DNA from: JAMXLJ01 sp036558745
GTDB taxonomy: Bacteria > Actinomycetota > Acidimicrobiia > IMCC26256 > JAMXLJ01
Assembly: GCA_036558745.1 (NCBI GenBank)
Contig: DATBEZ010000093.1
Coordinates: forward strand, 9,840-73,839
Direction of reading: 5' to 3'
DNA: 64,000 nt
In this document: positions 9,070 through 18,079 of the stretch, piece by piece
Layout of the letters: the number at the start of each line of letters is the position of its first letter
Position numbering within the stretch: position 1 is the first letter of the stretch
Translations under genes and position numbers: made by a program
The notes under the pieces: generated by a model
Told to the model about the DNA's origin: nothing
Databases searched by the model: none
What the model saw: only the letters and a program-made list of their open reading frames with translations

Positions 9070-9115
9070 CTCTGGAGTCGATTTCCTGCCCTGACGGGGT
9101 GAATCGACTCCAGAG
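9070..9115. terminator. Bidirectional terminator hairpin
   Basis: CTCTGGAGTCGATT (9070-9083) is perfectly complementary to 9102-9115, a 14-bp stem with an 18-nt loop that contains a further small GC stem. It sits between convergent genes that end at 9069 and 9121. No T-tract follows, as is common for actinobacterial terminators. Confidence 0.7.
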
Positions 9116-9120
9116 TCGCG

Positions 9121-10773
9121 TTACACCGCTTCGAGCAGGCCTTCGGTGTAGCGGGACTTGCATAGCGAGCGCTGGAGCTTGCCCGACGACGTCTTGGGCA
9201 GGGTGCCGGGCGCGACGAGCACCACGTCGGCCGCGGGGATCCCGACCGCATCACGGACGCGGTCGGCCACCGCGGTGCGCACCGCGACCGGGTCCGCGTC
9301 ACGCGTCTCCGCGACCACGACGACCGACTCGCGCCCCGCGCGTCGCTCGGCGCCGAACGCGATGACATTGCCGGCGCGCACGCCGTCCACGTTCGCGACC
9401 GCGCGCTCGACGTCCTCGGGCAGCACGTTGCGCCCGCCGACGATGATCACGTCCTTGATGCGGCCGCACACGACGAGCTCGCCGTCGACCAGGTACGCGA
9501 GGTCGCCGGTGCGCAGCCATCCGTCGCGCAACGTCGCGTCCGTTGCGTCGGGACAGCGGTAGTAACCGGTCGTCACCGAGGAACCCCGGATCTCGAGCTC
9601 ACCCACGACGCGTTCGGGGAGCGGCGTGCCGTCGGCCGGGTCGACGATCCGGATCTCGAGCCCGGGGACCGGACGGCCGAGCCGGGCGAACGTGCGGCTC
9701 CCGGGAGCACCCTCGGGGACGGGAAGGACGCGGCGGCCCGTCTCGAGCGACGCGCGTTCGACGGTGTCGACGCGCATGCCCGACATCGGCAGGGGGAACG
9801 TGCCCGCGATCGCGACCTCGGCCATGCCGAACGCGCAGAACACCGCGCGCGGATCGAAGCCGAAGGGCGCGGCGGCGGCACAGAACGACTCGACGGTGCC
9901 CGGGTCGACGGGCTCGGCGCCGTTCAACGCGATGCGCCAGCTCGAGAGGTCGAGACCCTTCATGCGCGCGAGCGCGCGCGTCGCGAGCGCGTAGGCGAAG
10001 TTCGGACCTGCGGTGACCGTGCCGCGGAAGTCGGACATCCAGCGCAGCCAGCGCGCCGGCGACGCGAGGAAGTCCTGGGGCGCCGCGAGCACGAGCTCCG
10101 TGCCGGTCGCCATGGGGATGGTCAGCAGACCGATCAGGCCCATGTCGTGGTACAGGGGGAGCCACGACACCGCGACGTCGTGCTCGGGGTCGAGGTCCGC
10201 CGCGGCGGCCGCACCGTCGATGTTCGCGAGCACGCGCGAGTGGGGGAGCATCACGCCCTTCGGATCCGCGGTGGAGCCGCTCGTGAACTGCAGCACGGCG
10301 AGCGCGTCGGGGTCTTCCTTGGCCGGACGGAACGTCGCGTGCTCGGTGACGAGCTCGTCGAGCAGCACGAAGGGCGGGTCGGCCGGCTCGGGCTCGATGA
10401 ACGCGGCCAGCTGGCGGTCCAGAACGACGAGGTCGACGTCGGCGTTGTGGACGCGCGTGCGCGTGGCGTCGACGAACTCCTCGATCGACGCGAGCCGCAG
10501 AGGCAACGGCAACATCACCACGGTCGCGCCGGTCAGCCACGTCGCCTGGATCGTGGTCACGAGCTCCCGCGTCGTCGGACCGAGCAGCGCGACGTGTGCG
10601 CCGGGTCCGGCACCGTGGCGCTGGAGCGCACCGGCGACCCGGCGGGCGTCGGCGTGCAGGCGGCGCCAGGGAACCCGTTCCGCGCCGTAGGCGTCGGCTC
10701 CGGCCGACTCGATGAAGGTGATGCCGCGCCCGCCGCGCGCGGCCTGCTCGATGCGGGTGACAAGTGACTCCAC
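9121..10773 (-). CDS. Fatty-acyl-AMP ligase (FAAL-like acyl-CoA/ACP synthetase)
   Basis: 550 residues, adenylate-forming superfamily. Motifs in order: LQFTSGSTADPKGVMLPH (P-loop, near residue 170), SWLPLYHDMGLIG, NGAEPVDPGTVE, DGWLRTGDLAYLVDGELVVCGRIKDVIIVGGRNVLPEDVE, and a C-terminal Lys in LPKTSSGKLQRS. The YHDMGLIG and GRNVLPEDIE-type sequences are typical of fatty-acyl-AMP ligases, which activate acyl chains and hand them to an acyl carrier protein. No carrier protein or PKS is adjacent, so its partner must be elsewhere. Start is GTG at 10773; no clear ribosome-binding site is seen. Confidence 0.85.
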   Translation of the reverse strand: MESLVTRIEQAARGGRGITFIESAGADAYGAERVPWRRLHADARRVAGALQRHGAGPGAHVALLGPTTRELVTTIQATWLTGATVVMLPLPLRLASIEEFVDATRTRVHNADVDLVVLDRQLAAFIEPEPADPPFVLLDELVTEHATFRPAKEDPDALAVLQFTSGSTADPKGVMLPHSRVLANIDGAAAAADLDPEHDVAVSWLPLYHDMGLIGLLTIPMATGTELVLAAPQDFLASPARWLRWMSDFRGTVTAGPNFAYALATRALARMKGLDLSSWRIALNGAEPVDPGTVESFCAAAAPFGFDPRAVFCAFGMAEVAIAGTFPLPMSGMRVDTVERASLETGRRVLPVPEGAPGSRTFARLGRPVPGLEIRIVDPADGTPLPERVVGELEIRGSSVTTGYYRCPDATDATLRDGWLRTGDLAYLVDGELVVCGRIKDVIIVGGRNVLPEDVERAVANVDGVRAGNVIAFGAERRAGRESVVVVAETRDADPVAVRTAVADRVRDAVGIPAADVVLVAPGTLPKTSSGKLQRSLCKSRYTEGLLEAV

Positions 10774-10838
10774 GGAGGTTCTGACCCGCCGGGACGCTCC
10801 AGGGTTACTCGCCGGTCACCCGATCGACGCCGACGGGC

Positions 10839-12308
10839 TCACGAGCGGGTCGCGGCGGCCGGGTCGTGGAAGAAGCGTGAGCGGGCCAGGACCTCGTCGG
10901 CCCCGGCGTCACGGGCGCTGCTCGCCGCCTTCTCGTCGACGTGCGGCCCGAAGCAGACGATGCGAGCCCCGGGCGCGGCAGCACGTACCGCGGCCACCGA
11001 CGCCACATGGCGCGCGAGGTCGACGAGCACGACGTCGGCATCGGAGCACTCGGCGACCGAGCGCACGAACGTGACCTCGGGCATCGCCTGGGTGATGCGC
11101 GACCGATCCATGAGGTCGTCGACGAGCGCAACCGTGATCACCGGGCCCGAGCGTAGGCGCACGACGATGAACGCCCCGGCCGCGCCCGTGACGACGGACC
11201 CGAGCAGCAACGCGATCGTCGCGGCCTGCACGCGGCTGGCGCTCGTGAACGCGAGGTCGGCGACGAACAGCGGCACGGTGAAGCCGAGCCCGGTCAGCAG
11301 CCCCGCGGCGCCGAGCTCACGCCGCCCCATGCCGCGCGGGAGCGCCGACAGGCCGAGCCGTACGGCCAAGACCGTCGCCGCGATCACACCGAGCGGCTTG
11401 CCCACGACGCGCGCCGCGAGCACACCCCAGCCGACGGTTCCGCCGAACGCACGCGAGAGCGCGGTGGCGCCGAGCGCGACGCCGAGGTTCGCGAGCGCGA
11501 ACAGCGGGACCACCACGAAGCTGCTCAACGGATGGATGCGGCGCTCGAGCCGTTCGAGGAGCGGCCGGCCGCGCACGGGTCCCGCGGGGACGAGCAGTCC
11601 GAGCGCGACGCCCGACACGGTCGCAGGGACCCCCGAGTGCAGTGTGCACCACCACGCCGCGAGCGCGGGGACGACGAAGACCGTCGGGTGCGCGGTCTCG
11701 ACCCGGTTCAACGCGACGACGGCGAGGAAGGAGATCGCGGCGCCCAGCAGCCAGCGCGCGTCGAGCCCCGTGGAGTACGCGAGCGCGAGGACGACGATGG
11801 TCCCCACGTCGTCGGCGATCGCGAGCGCGAGCAGGAACAGCTTGAGTCCCGACGGCACGCGTGGTCCGAGGAGTGCGAGCACCCCGAGCACGAGCGCGAT
11901 GTCGGTCGCCATGGGCACGGCCCATCCGCGAGGCGCGGCCGCGCCGGCGATCGCGAGGTAGACGAGGGCGGCGCCCACCATTCCGCCGAAGGCCGCGACG
12001 ACGGGGAGCAGCGCCGTCCGCCGGTCGCGCAGCTCGCCCCGGACGAGCTCACGCTTGACCTCCATCCCGACGACGAAGAAGAAGACCGACATCAGACCGT
12101 CGTTGACCCAGTGGCGGAGATCCTCGCTGCGGCCGAGGGGACCGCTCCCGATGGCGAGCCGCTGTCCCCACAGGTGGTGGTAGGTCGAGCTCCAGGCGCT
12201 GTTGGCCCAGACGAGGGCGATCCCGGCTGCGACGAGGAGCGCCACGCCGCCGGCCGCCTCGGTCCGGAGGAACTCCACGATCGGGGTGACGAACCGGGGG
12301 CGAGGCAA
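10839..12308 (-). CDS. nhaA: Na+/H+ antiporter NhaA with C-terminal receiver-like extension
   Basis: About 489 residues. Residues 1-385 are NhaA: PIVEFLRTEAAGGVALL, ANSAW, GRSEDLRHWVNDGLMSVFFFVVGMEVKREL, PMATDIALVLG and LALAIADDVGTI carry the paired Asp residues of the transport site, and 10-12 hydrophobic helices are visible. NhaA exports Na+ in exchange for protons in the plasma membrane. The last 100 residues (from about base 11140) read VALVDDLMDRSRI, ADVVLVDLARH, APGARIVCFGPHVDEK, DAGADEVLARSRFF, a pattern like a degenerate response-regulator receiver domain, in frame with no stop between. The start is uncertain; TTG at 12308 has AAAGG upstream, while a continuous frame reaches 12500. 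Confidence 0.8.
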   Translation of the reverse strand: MPRPRFVTPIVEFLRTEAAGGVALLVAAGIALVWANSAWSSTYHHLWGQRLAIGSGPLGRSEDLRHWVNDGLMSVFFFVVGMEVKRELVRGELRDRRTALLPVVAAFGGMVGAALVYLAIAGAAAPRGWAVPMATDIALVLGVLALLGPRVPSGLKLFLLALAIADDVGTIVVLALAYSTGLDARWLLGAAISFLAVVALNRVETAHPTVFVVPALAAWWCTLHSGVPATVSGVALGLLVPAGPVRGRPLLERLERRIHPLSSFVVVPLFALANLGVALGATALSRAFGGTVGWGVLAARVVGKPLGVIAATVLAVRLGLSALPRGMGRRELGAAGLLTGLGFTVPLFVADLAFTSASRVQAATIALLLGSVVTGAAGAFIVVRLRSGPVITVALVDDLMDRSRITQAMPEVTFVRSVAECSDADVVLVDLARHVASVAAVRAAAPGARIVCFGPHVDEKAASSARDAGADEVLARSRFFHDPAAATRS

Positions 12309-12454
12309 CGGGAGCCTTTCGAGCGGTCGACGACGCGGGAACGAACGGATGGACGTTCGTGCCGACCAGACTTCCCGGCTCTCCGCGCGCGAGCCTACCG
12401 GCGGGGTCCCGTGCCGGTGACGGCCTCCCGGCGACAGGACGACGCAGGAGCACC

Positions 12455-13813
12455 ATGGCAGGGACGGCGCAGGTCGCCGGCTCGCGCACGAGGTCGGCAC
12501 GGCTCTTCGCGGACACCGGGCGTCATCGTGGCCCCGACCGGTACTGGTGGTGGGTCGCGGCCATCACCGCCGGTGCGGTTGTGGTGCGAGTCCTCTACGT
12601 CCTGCTGGTCGCGCGCCACGTCAAGCTCGGCCTCGACTCGGTCGGCTACCTCTTCCTCGGGCACGGCGTCGCCAACGGTGACGGCTACAGCAACCCGACG
12701 CTGCTGTTCGCGGGTCGCCGGGTGGCGACGGCGAACTTCCCGCCGCTCTACCCGGTCTTCATCGCCGCCGTCGACAAGCTCGGGCTCACGACGACGACGG
12801 TGACGCAGGTCGCGTCGAGCGTCGTCGGCGCCGCGACCGTCCCGCTCATCGCGGGGATGGGCAAGCGGCTCGTCGACCGGCGTACCGGTCTCGCGGCCGC
12901 CGCGCTGGTCGCGGTGTGGCCGTTCCTCCTCGCCGGTGACGGCTCCATGATGTCGGAGACCATCGCGGTGCCGGTCGTCACGGGCGCGGTGCTCGCGACG
13001 GTGTGGGCGGTCCAACCGAGCGGCGAGAAGCGGTTCGACGCGCGGCGGTTCCTCGTCGTCGGCGCGCTGTTCGGGATCGCCGCGCTCGCGCGCGCCGAGG
13101 CACCGATCGTCATGGTGTGCGTGGTCGGCCTCGCGCTTCTGACGCGACGCGCCGCGACCCGCGCTCGGCTCGTCGCGGTGGGTGCGACCCTGCTCGCGTT
13201 CGCCGTCGTGAGCGTGCCGTGGGTGACGTACGTGGTCCGGGATTTCGGCACCTCGGGCCTGTGGGCGACCGACAGTGCGAAGACCCTCGCGGGCGCCAAT
13301 TGCGCGACGACGTTCGGCGGCCCGCGCATCGGGTTGTGGGACGTGTCGTGCGAGACGTCGCCCGATTGGCCCCGCGTCACCGAGGCCGACGCGGTGCGGG
13401 CGAACCGCCGGAGGGCCACGCACTTCGTGCGCACCCATCTCGCACGCGCGCCACTCGTCGCGTCGGTGCGGGTCCTGCGCACCGCGGGCCTGTGGAGTCC
13501 CCGTCAGCAGCGCGACTTCGAGACCGTCGAGAGCCGCAGCCGGACGTGGCAGTGGTTCGCCTGGTGGTGCTACCTGCTCGCGCTGCCGTTCGCAGCCTGG
13601 GGAATCGCGCGCCTCGTCCGACGGAACCCGGCCGCGAGGGCGATTGCCGGCCTCTTCGTCGGGATCGCGTTCGCGAGCGCGTTGAGCGACGGGAACCAAC
13701 GCATCCGCCTCGCGGCGGAGCCGGAGATCCTGCTCTGCGCCGTCGTCGGCGTGAACGCGATGTGGTCGAAGATGTCGCCGCTCAGGCGCCGACCAGTCCC
13801 GGCTGCGGGATAG
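12455..13813 (+). CDS. Glycosyltransferase family 39-like membrane protein
   Basis: 452 residues with about nine to ten predicted membrane segments. The periplasmic/first-loop region with an Asp (HVKLGLDSVGYLFLGHGVANGDGY) and NFPPLYPVFIA resembles ArnT/PMT-type GT-C fold enzymes, which move sugars from polyprenyl phosphates. A soluble loop around residues 285-340 contains ANCATTFGG and SCETSPDW with paired Cys. ATG at 12455 has AGGAG 4 nt upstream. The acceptor is unknown; proximity to NhaA is probably not functional. Its last 32 nt overlap the convergent FrhB-like gene. Confidence 0.75.
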   Translation: MAGTAQVAGSRTRSARLFADTGRHRGPDRYWWWVAAITAGAVVVRVLYVLLVARHVKLGLDSVGYLFLGHGVANGDGYSNPTLLFAGRRVATANFPPLYPVFIAAVDKLGLTTTTVTQVASSVVGAATVPLIAGMGKRLVDRRTGLAAAALVAVWPFLLAGDGSMMSETIAVPVVTGAVLATVWAVQPSGEKRFDARRFLVVGALFGIAALARAEAPIVMVCVVGLALLTRRAATRARLVAVGATLLAFAVVSVPWVTYVVRDFGTSGLWATDSAKTLAGANCATTFGGPRIGLWDVSCETSPDWPRVTEADAVRANRRRATHFVRTHLARAPLVASVRVLRTAGLWSPRQQRDFETVESRSRTWQWFAWWCYLLALPFAAWGIARLVRRNPAARAIAGLFVGIAFASALSDGNQRIRLAAEPEILLCAVVGVNAMWSKMSPLRRRPVPAAG

Positions 13814-14900
13814 CGAACTCCGGCCACCGCGTCCGCGACTTCTTCGCGAGCTTGTGCATCAGCGCGATCGCGTCGGGGTCGTCGTCGCCGGGACGCACCT
13901 CGATCCAACCGTCGCGCTGCATTCCCTCCATCAGCTCACGGCCGACGTCGGTGCGCACGATCGTCAACGTCCAGTCGTTGAACTTGCCGATCCCGCCGGT
14001 GGAGATGTCGGCGTGCTCGGCCGCGAAGTCGGGGCAGAGCTTGCAACCCTCGCGCGTCCACTGGTGGCACTCCTTGAGCGGCACCTCGTGGTAGTCGCCG
14101 TTGTGCATCCAGATCTGCAGCTTGCCCTTGATGTTCATCTTCTTGATGTCGGCGCGCTTCAACCCGTACTTGGCGTCGAGCAGCTCGTCGAAGATGGCGT
14201 CGTCGAACGTCTTGGAACAGAGCAGGCCGATGTTGAGCGACAGGCGCCGAGCGACCTTCCCCGCCTTGCGCTGCTTCATCACGGGCGGCACCGACGACTG
14301 GCAGCTCATCCCGACGAGCGCGATGCGCTCCGCGCCGCCCTCGACCGCCTCGTTGTAGGCGAGCGTGTTCGCGGAGTAGGTGTAGCGGCTCCCCGCGGAG
14401 GCGATGATCTCCTCCTTGGTGCGCGCGACTCCGGGAACCGCCTTCCACGTCGAGCCGTCGCCCTCGAGGTAGCTCACCAGCGCGGCGTCGATGAGGTCGT
14501 GCTCGAGCGCGTAGAGCAGGATCGCGGACACGAGCCCGCCGTCCTGGCCGACCTCGTGCAGCACCGGGTCGGCGGCGCGGGCGAGGCAGACGTCCTTGAA
14601 GACGCCCGACATCTCGTCGGGCCGTCGCGCGCGCCCGAACATGAACTCGTCGATCTCGGGCTCCCAGGCCCGGAAGCGGGGGCAGGCGCGCGTGCACGAC
14701 GTGCAGTTCTTGTCGCCGTGGCTGCAGTCGCCCGGGCCGCCGTAGTCCTCGAGCTGGAACGGCTTGTAGACGCCCTCGTCGTCGCGGTAGCCGAGCACGT
14801 CGTGCGGGCACGAGATCACGCAGCCCGCGCACCCCGTGCACAGGCCGGTCGTGACGACCTCGTCGTACAGGTGCTTCCAGCTGAGCTTCTCGGGGGGCAT
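13782..14900 (-). CDS. Coenzyme F420 hydrogenase/dehydrogenase beta-subunit family protein (FrhB/FdhB-like)
   Basis: 372 residues. The N-terminus carries a ferredoxin-type motif CTGCAGCVISCP and a second cluster site around CSHGDKNCTSCTRACP. Then follow the FrhB core segments GQDGGLVSAILLYALE, SAGSRYTYSAN, IALVGMSCQSSVPPV, GLLCSKTFDD and GCKLCPDFAAEHADISTGG. FrhB relatives bind FAD and Fe-S clusters and pass electrons between F420 and ferredoxin or a partner enzyme. No partner subunit is adjacent, so it may work alone or with a distant protein. A GGGAG ribosome-binding site precedes the ATG at 14900. Confidence 0.85.
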   Translation of the reverse strand: MPPEKLSWKHLYDEVVTTGLCTGCAGCVISCPHDVLGYRDDEGVYKPFQLEDYGGPGDCSHGDKNCTSCTRACPRFRAWEPEIDEFMFGRARRPDEMSGVFKDVCLARAADPVLHEVGQDGGLVSAILLYALEHDLIDAALVSYLEGDGSTWKAVPGVARTKEEIIASAGSRYTYSANTLAYNEAVEGGAERIALVGMSCQSSVPPVMKQRKAGKVARRLSLNIGLLCSKTFDDAIFDELLDAKYGLKRADIKKMNIKGKLQIWMHNGDYHEVPLKECHQWTREGCKLCPDFAAEHADISTGGIGKFNDWTLTIVRTDVGRELMEGMQRDGWIEVRPGDDDPDAIALMHKLAKKSRTRWPEFAIPQPGLVGA

Positions 14901-14995
14901 GGCATCTCCCTCGCGATGGACTCAGAAGTGTGGCACGACGCTCGGGTCGGGAGCGAAGGCGGTTGCTCCGTGGTGGGCTGTGCTTACATCGCGCC

Positions 14996-15343
14996 GTGAC
15001 CAGCGACCAGTGGGGCGCGCCACCGCCGCCGGCACCCGGATGGGGCCCGCCGCCGTACCCGCCGGCCTACGGCTACGCCGGCGGGCACCAGAGCGAAGGG
15101 CTCGCGGTCGGTGCCCTGATCTGCGCGATCGGCTCGTTCGTCGTGTGTCCCGCCGTGCTGGCGATCGTCGCGCTCATCCTCGCCCAGAACGCCCGCAACC
15201 GGATCGACGCGTCGGGCGGCCGGCTCTCGGGCTCCGGCCTGGTGACGGCGGCGCGGGTCGTGGCCTGGATCAACATCGCGCTGGTCGTCCTGGTGCTGAT
15301 CGGGGTGATCATCACCGGGTTCACGCTCGGCGCCCGCGGCTGA
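14996..15343 (+). CDS. DUF4190-type small membrane protein
   Basis: 115 residues. A Pro/Gly-rich cytoplasmic head (about 40 residues) is followed by two hydrophobic helices (GALICAIGSFVVCPAVLAIV and a C-terminal one ending in TGFTLG) separated by a short polar loop with NARNRID. This layout matches DUF4190, a common actinobacterial envelope family of unknown role. GTG at 14996 lies 6 nt after TTACAT and has no ribosome-binding site; TTGCTC is placed suitably upstream as -35, so the message may be leaderless. It is monocistronic. Confidence 0.7.
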   Translation: MTSDQWGAPPPPAPGWGPPPYPPAYGYAGGHQSEGLAVGALICAIGSFVVCPAVLAIVALILAQNARNRIDASGGRLSGSGLVTAARVVAWINIALVVLVLIGVIITGFTLGARG

Positions 15344-15372
15344 GGCCGGCCCGGGGCCCACGAAGGGCGCGC

Positions 15373-15395
15373 GAGCCCCGTGGAGCGGGGGGCTC
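15373..15395. terminator. GC-rich hairpin after the DUF4190 gene
   Basis: GAGCCCC (15373-15379) pairs with GGGGCTC (15389-15395) around a 9-nt loop, 30 nt after the DUF4190 stop. No T-run follows, so termination is plausible rather than shown. Confidence 0.4.
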
Positions 15396-15499
15396 CGTCG
15401 GAGACGTTGCGCAGGCCTGGGTGGAGCCCGGGAGGCCGGAGCGGGAGTCGACCAATCTGATGGCCGCTACGCTGCTCGGCGCTCGAGGAGGGCTCGTCC

Positions 15500-16363
15500 G
15501 TGGCCAAGATCAGCGACATCCTGACCCGGGGCACGTCGTACTCGTTCGAGTTCTTCCCGCCGCGCACGCCCGAGGCGGAGGCGGCGCTCGAGCGGGCGCT
15601 CGTCGAGCTGCAGCCGCTGCAGCCGTCGTACGTCTCGGTCACCTACGGCGCGGGCGGGTCGACCCGGGAGCGCACGCACGACCTGGTCGTGCAGATCCTC
15701 CACGGCACTCCGATCACGCCGATGGCGCACCTCACGTGCGTCGGCCACACGCGTGACGAGCTGCGCGACATCGTGACCCGTTACGGCAACGCGGGCATCG
15801 AGAACGTGCTCGCGCTGGGAGGCGATCCGCCGAAGGACGTGGAGCTTCCGCAGGGGGATCTGCACTACGCGATCGAGCTCGTCCGTCTCGTGCGCGAGGT
15901 CGGCGACTTCTCGGTCGGGGTCGCCGCGCACCCCGAGCCGCACCCGCGTTCGCCGAGCCGCGAGTCGGACCGCCTGCACACGGCGGAGAAGCTCTCGCAG
16001 GCCGACTTCGCGATCACCCAGTTCTTCTTCGACGCCGAGCACTACTTCGACCTCGTCGACGGGTTGCGCGCGCACGGCGTCGACAAGCCCGTCATCGCCG
16101 GGATCATGCCGGTGACGAGCCTCGGCGGCATCAAGCGGATGGCCGAGCTCCAGGGTTCGGCGTTCCCGGAGTGGCTCGCGCAGAAGCTGCACGCGGTCGG
16201 CGACGACCCGGAGGCGGTGCGCGCGGTCGGGGTCGAGGAGGCGACGAAGCTGTGTCGCGCGCTGCTCGAAGGCGGCGCGCCGGGACTGCACTTCTACACG
16301 CTGAACCGTTCGACCGCGACCCGCGAGATCTACGCCAACCTCGGTCTCACACCCGCGCTCTGA
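15500..16363 (+). CDS. metF: 5,10-methylenetetrahydrofolate reductase
   Basis: 287 residues, normal for bacterial MetF. It reduces 5,10-methylene-THF to 5-methyl-THF with FAD, supplying methyl groups for methionine. Visible: SFEFFPPRT with the catalytic Glu, SVTYGAGGSTRERT, HLTCVGHT, NVLALGGDPP, FAITQFFFD and GLHFYTLNRS. GTG at 15500 has GAGGAGG about 8 nt upstream, and a TACGCT -10 box lies at 15468-15473, so unlike many neighbours it has a short leader with a true ribosome-binding site. It stands alone. Confidence 0.95.
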   Translation: MAKISDILTRGTSYSFEFFPPRTPEAEAALERALVELQPLQPSYVSVTYGAGGSTRERTHDLVVQILHGTPITPMAHLTCVGHTRDELRDIVTRYGNAGIENVLALGGDPPKDVELPQGDLHYAIELVRLVREVGDFSVGVAAHPEPHPRSPSRESDRLHTAEKLSQADFAITQFFFDAEHYFDLVDGLRAHGVDKPVIAGIMPVTSLGGIKRMAELQGSAFPEWLAQKLHAVGDDPEAVRAVGVEEATKLCRALLEGGAPGLHFYTLNRSTATREIYANLGLTPAL

Positions 16364-16385
16364 GCCGATCCCGTCGCCTTCACCA

Positions 16386-17897
16386 CTATTCGCCGCAGTT
16401 GAGCGTGGAGGGCGACGACGTGCTGACGCCGAAGCGCGCGTCTCCGTCGTAGCTCGCGAAGAAGGTGTCGGTGCCGCTCGGATCGACGGGGATATCCGAC
16501 AACGCGATCGTCGTCGTCCCACCCTTCAAGTCGCTCGTCCCTTCGTAGCGGTTGCTGCCGATGACGAGCGCGACCCTCGCGATACCGGTCGGGGGTCCAC
16601 TCGAGTCGCTCGAAGTGACCGTGACTGTGATCCTCGGGGAGACGCACGGGCGGCTCAGTGTCGTGATGGCGATTGTCGTCGGGACCTTGTTCACGGTTTC
16701 GAGCACGCTCGAGCGGCTCGGTTGCGTGTTCGCGTCGCCGACGTAATCCGCGACGAGATCGTGCGGTCCGACGGTGAGAGTGTTCGTCGCAAAGAGTGCT
16801 CTCCCGCCGATCGGGGCCCGCTGTCCGATCTCGTTCGTGCCGTCGAGGAGGCGCAGGAGGCCTGTCGGCTCCGGTCCGCCCGCGGTTGTTGCGACCGTGA
16901 CGGTCACGTCGAGCATCGAGCCCAAGGGGACGGGATCCACGCTCGGGACGAGGCGCACGGCTGTCGGGACCGGCGGGCCTTGTCCAGGCACGCTGCTCGT
17001 GGTCTCGCCCAGCACCGTGACACCTCCAGGGGAACCCGCGCCCTCGCTGCCACCGGGCGCGCCCGGCGCACCGGGCGCACCGGGCGCACCGGGTGACGGC
17101 GCGGTCGAGACTCCGGGCGCCCGCTGCGTCGTCGTCGTGGGCGCCTTCGCCCCGTGACCGGGCGTCACCGCGTCGGCGATCGCGGCTGCTCCGAGCACGA
17201 TCCCGAACGTCGTCGCGAGCGCGACGTACTTGCGCTTGCTCTCGAAGAGCGCGAGGAAGCGTTCGCGCAGGGTCGGGAGGTGTGGCGGCGTGTCGGGCGA
17301 CCACGCCGCCAGGGTTGCGTCCCCGTCGTGGGCGACGACCTGCACGTCGTGCTTGTCGAAGACCCGTTCGTGGCGGCCGAGATGGAACGTGCTGTGCACG
17401 TCGACGAACTCGCTCCCGGCGTCGAGCGTCAGCTCCGCCGGCGGTGCGCCGCGGGAACGGCCGTCGAAGTGGTTGATGTCGAGGTGGACGTCGACGTCGC
17501 AGCCGCCGCAGTTGAAGAGCGGTACTTTCGCCTTGACCGTCTCGTCGAGCGCGATGGTGAACTCCGGCTCACCGATGTGCACGCACGCATGCTCGACGCG
17601 CACGACGAAACCAGCGGATGCGTGCGCGTGGTGCTCGTCTCGGGCGTGAAGTGTCAGGTCGTGCACGCCGAGGCGCATCGGTCGGCCGTCGACCGGGCGC
17701 ACTTCGAGCACGTGGTGCGTACCGGTCGCGGTCGCTGCCGCGGGAGCCGTCCGGACGTCGAAACCGCCCCCGAACTCGTCGTCACCGACGTCGACGCCGA
17801 ATTCCAGCGCGTCGCCGGCACCGACGAGCGTGAACGGGAACCGGGCGACCGTGCGAGGGCTGACCGACCGGTCATCGTGGACGAGGCGCAGCTCCAT
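16386..17897 (-). CDS. Membrane-anchored Ig-like domain protein with collagen-like linker
   Basis: 503 residues. The first 220 residues form a beta-rich cytoplasmic-side region, unknown to me, rich in His and Asp. A single hydrophobic helix (about 230-250) follows, then a low-complexity linker of Ala-Pro-Gly triplets, then two Ig-like (Big_3/Ig_5-type) domains: one around PVPLGSMLDVTVTVAT...HDLVADYVGDANTQPS and one around PRITVTVTSSDSSGPPTG...DTFFASYDGDARFGVS. Such repeats are common in surface and adhesion proteins. The inside-out order, with no N-terminal signal peptide, suggests a type II membrane protein. GGAGG lies 5 nt before the ATG at 17897. Function is unknown. Confidence 0.65.
   Translation of the reverse strand: MELRLVHDDRSVSPRTVARFPFTLVGAGDALEFGVDVGDDEFGGGFDVRTAPAAATATGTHHVLEVRPVDGRPMRLGVHDLTLHARDEHHAHASAGFVVRVEHACVHIGEPEFTIALDETVKAKVPLFNCGGCDVDVHLDINHFDGRSRGAPPAELTLDAGSEFVDVHSTFHLGRHERVFDKHDVQVVAHDGDATLAAWSPDTPPHLPTLRERFLALFESKRKYVALATTFGIVLGAAAIADAVTPGHGAKAPTTTTQRAPGVSTAPSPGAPGAPGAPGAPGGSEGAGSPGGVTVLGETTSSVPGQGPPVPTAVRLVPSVDPVPLGSMLDVTVTVATTAGGPEPTGLLRLLDGTNEIGQRAPIGGRALFATNTLTVGPHDLVADYVGDANTQPSRSSVLETVNKVPTTIAITTLSRPCVSPRITVTVTSSDSSGPPTGIARVALVIGSNRYEGTSDLKGGTTTIALSDIPVDPSGTDTFFASYDGDARFGVSTSSPSTLNCGE
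17053..17097. repeat. 9-bp tandem repeat coding for Gly-Ala-Pro
   Basis: About five imperfect copies of CCGGGCGCA encode the Ala-Pro-Gly linker of the Ig-like protein on the minus strand. Slippage here would change linker length in steps of three residues without a frameshift. Confidence 0.7.
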
Positions 17898-18079
17898 GGC
17901 GACCTCCGGAGCTCGACGAGCGAGCGTCCGGGCGGGGGGCGTACGACGCCACCCCGTCGGACTCTCCCGCAGCCGGTCTACGGCTCCTGCGTAAAGCCGT
18001 CGTAAAGGCGGTCGAGGGCAGCGCTGTCCGTCACGGGTAGGAACGGAGTGCACATGACCACGACGGAGGGAGCGGGCCG

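Noticed and set aside
12309..12500. Longer NhaA start giving a 553-residue protein
   Set aside because: The extra N-terminus is Arg/Ser-rich without family similarity and overlaps the start region of the divergent gene; a start near 12308 places the N-terminus as in known NhaA.
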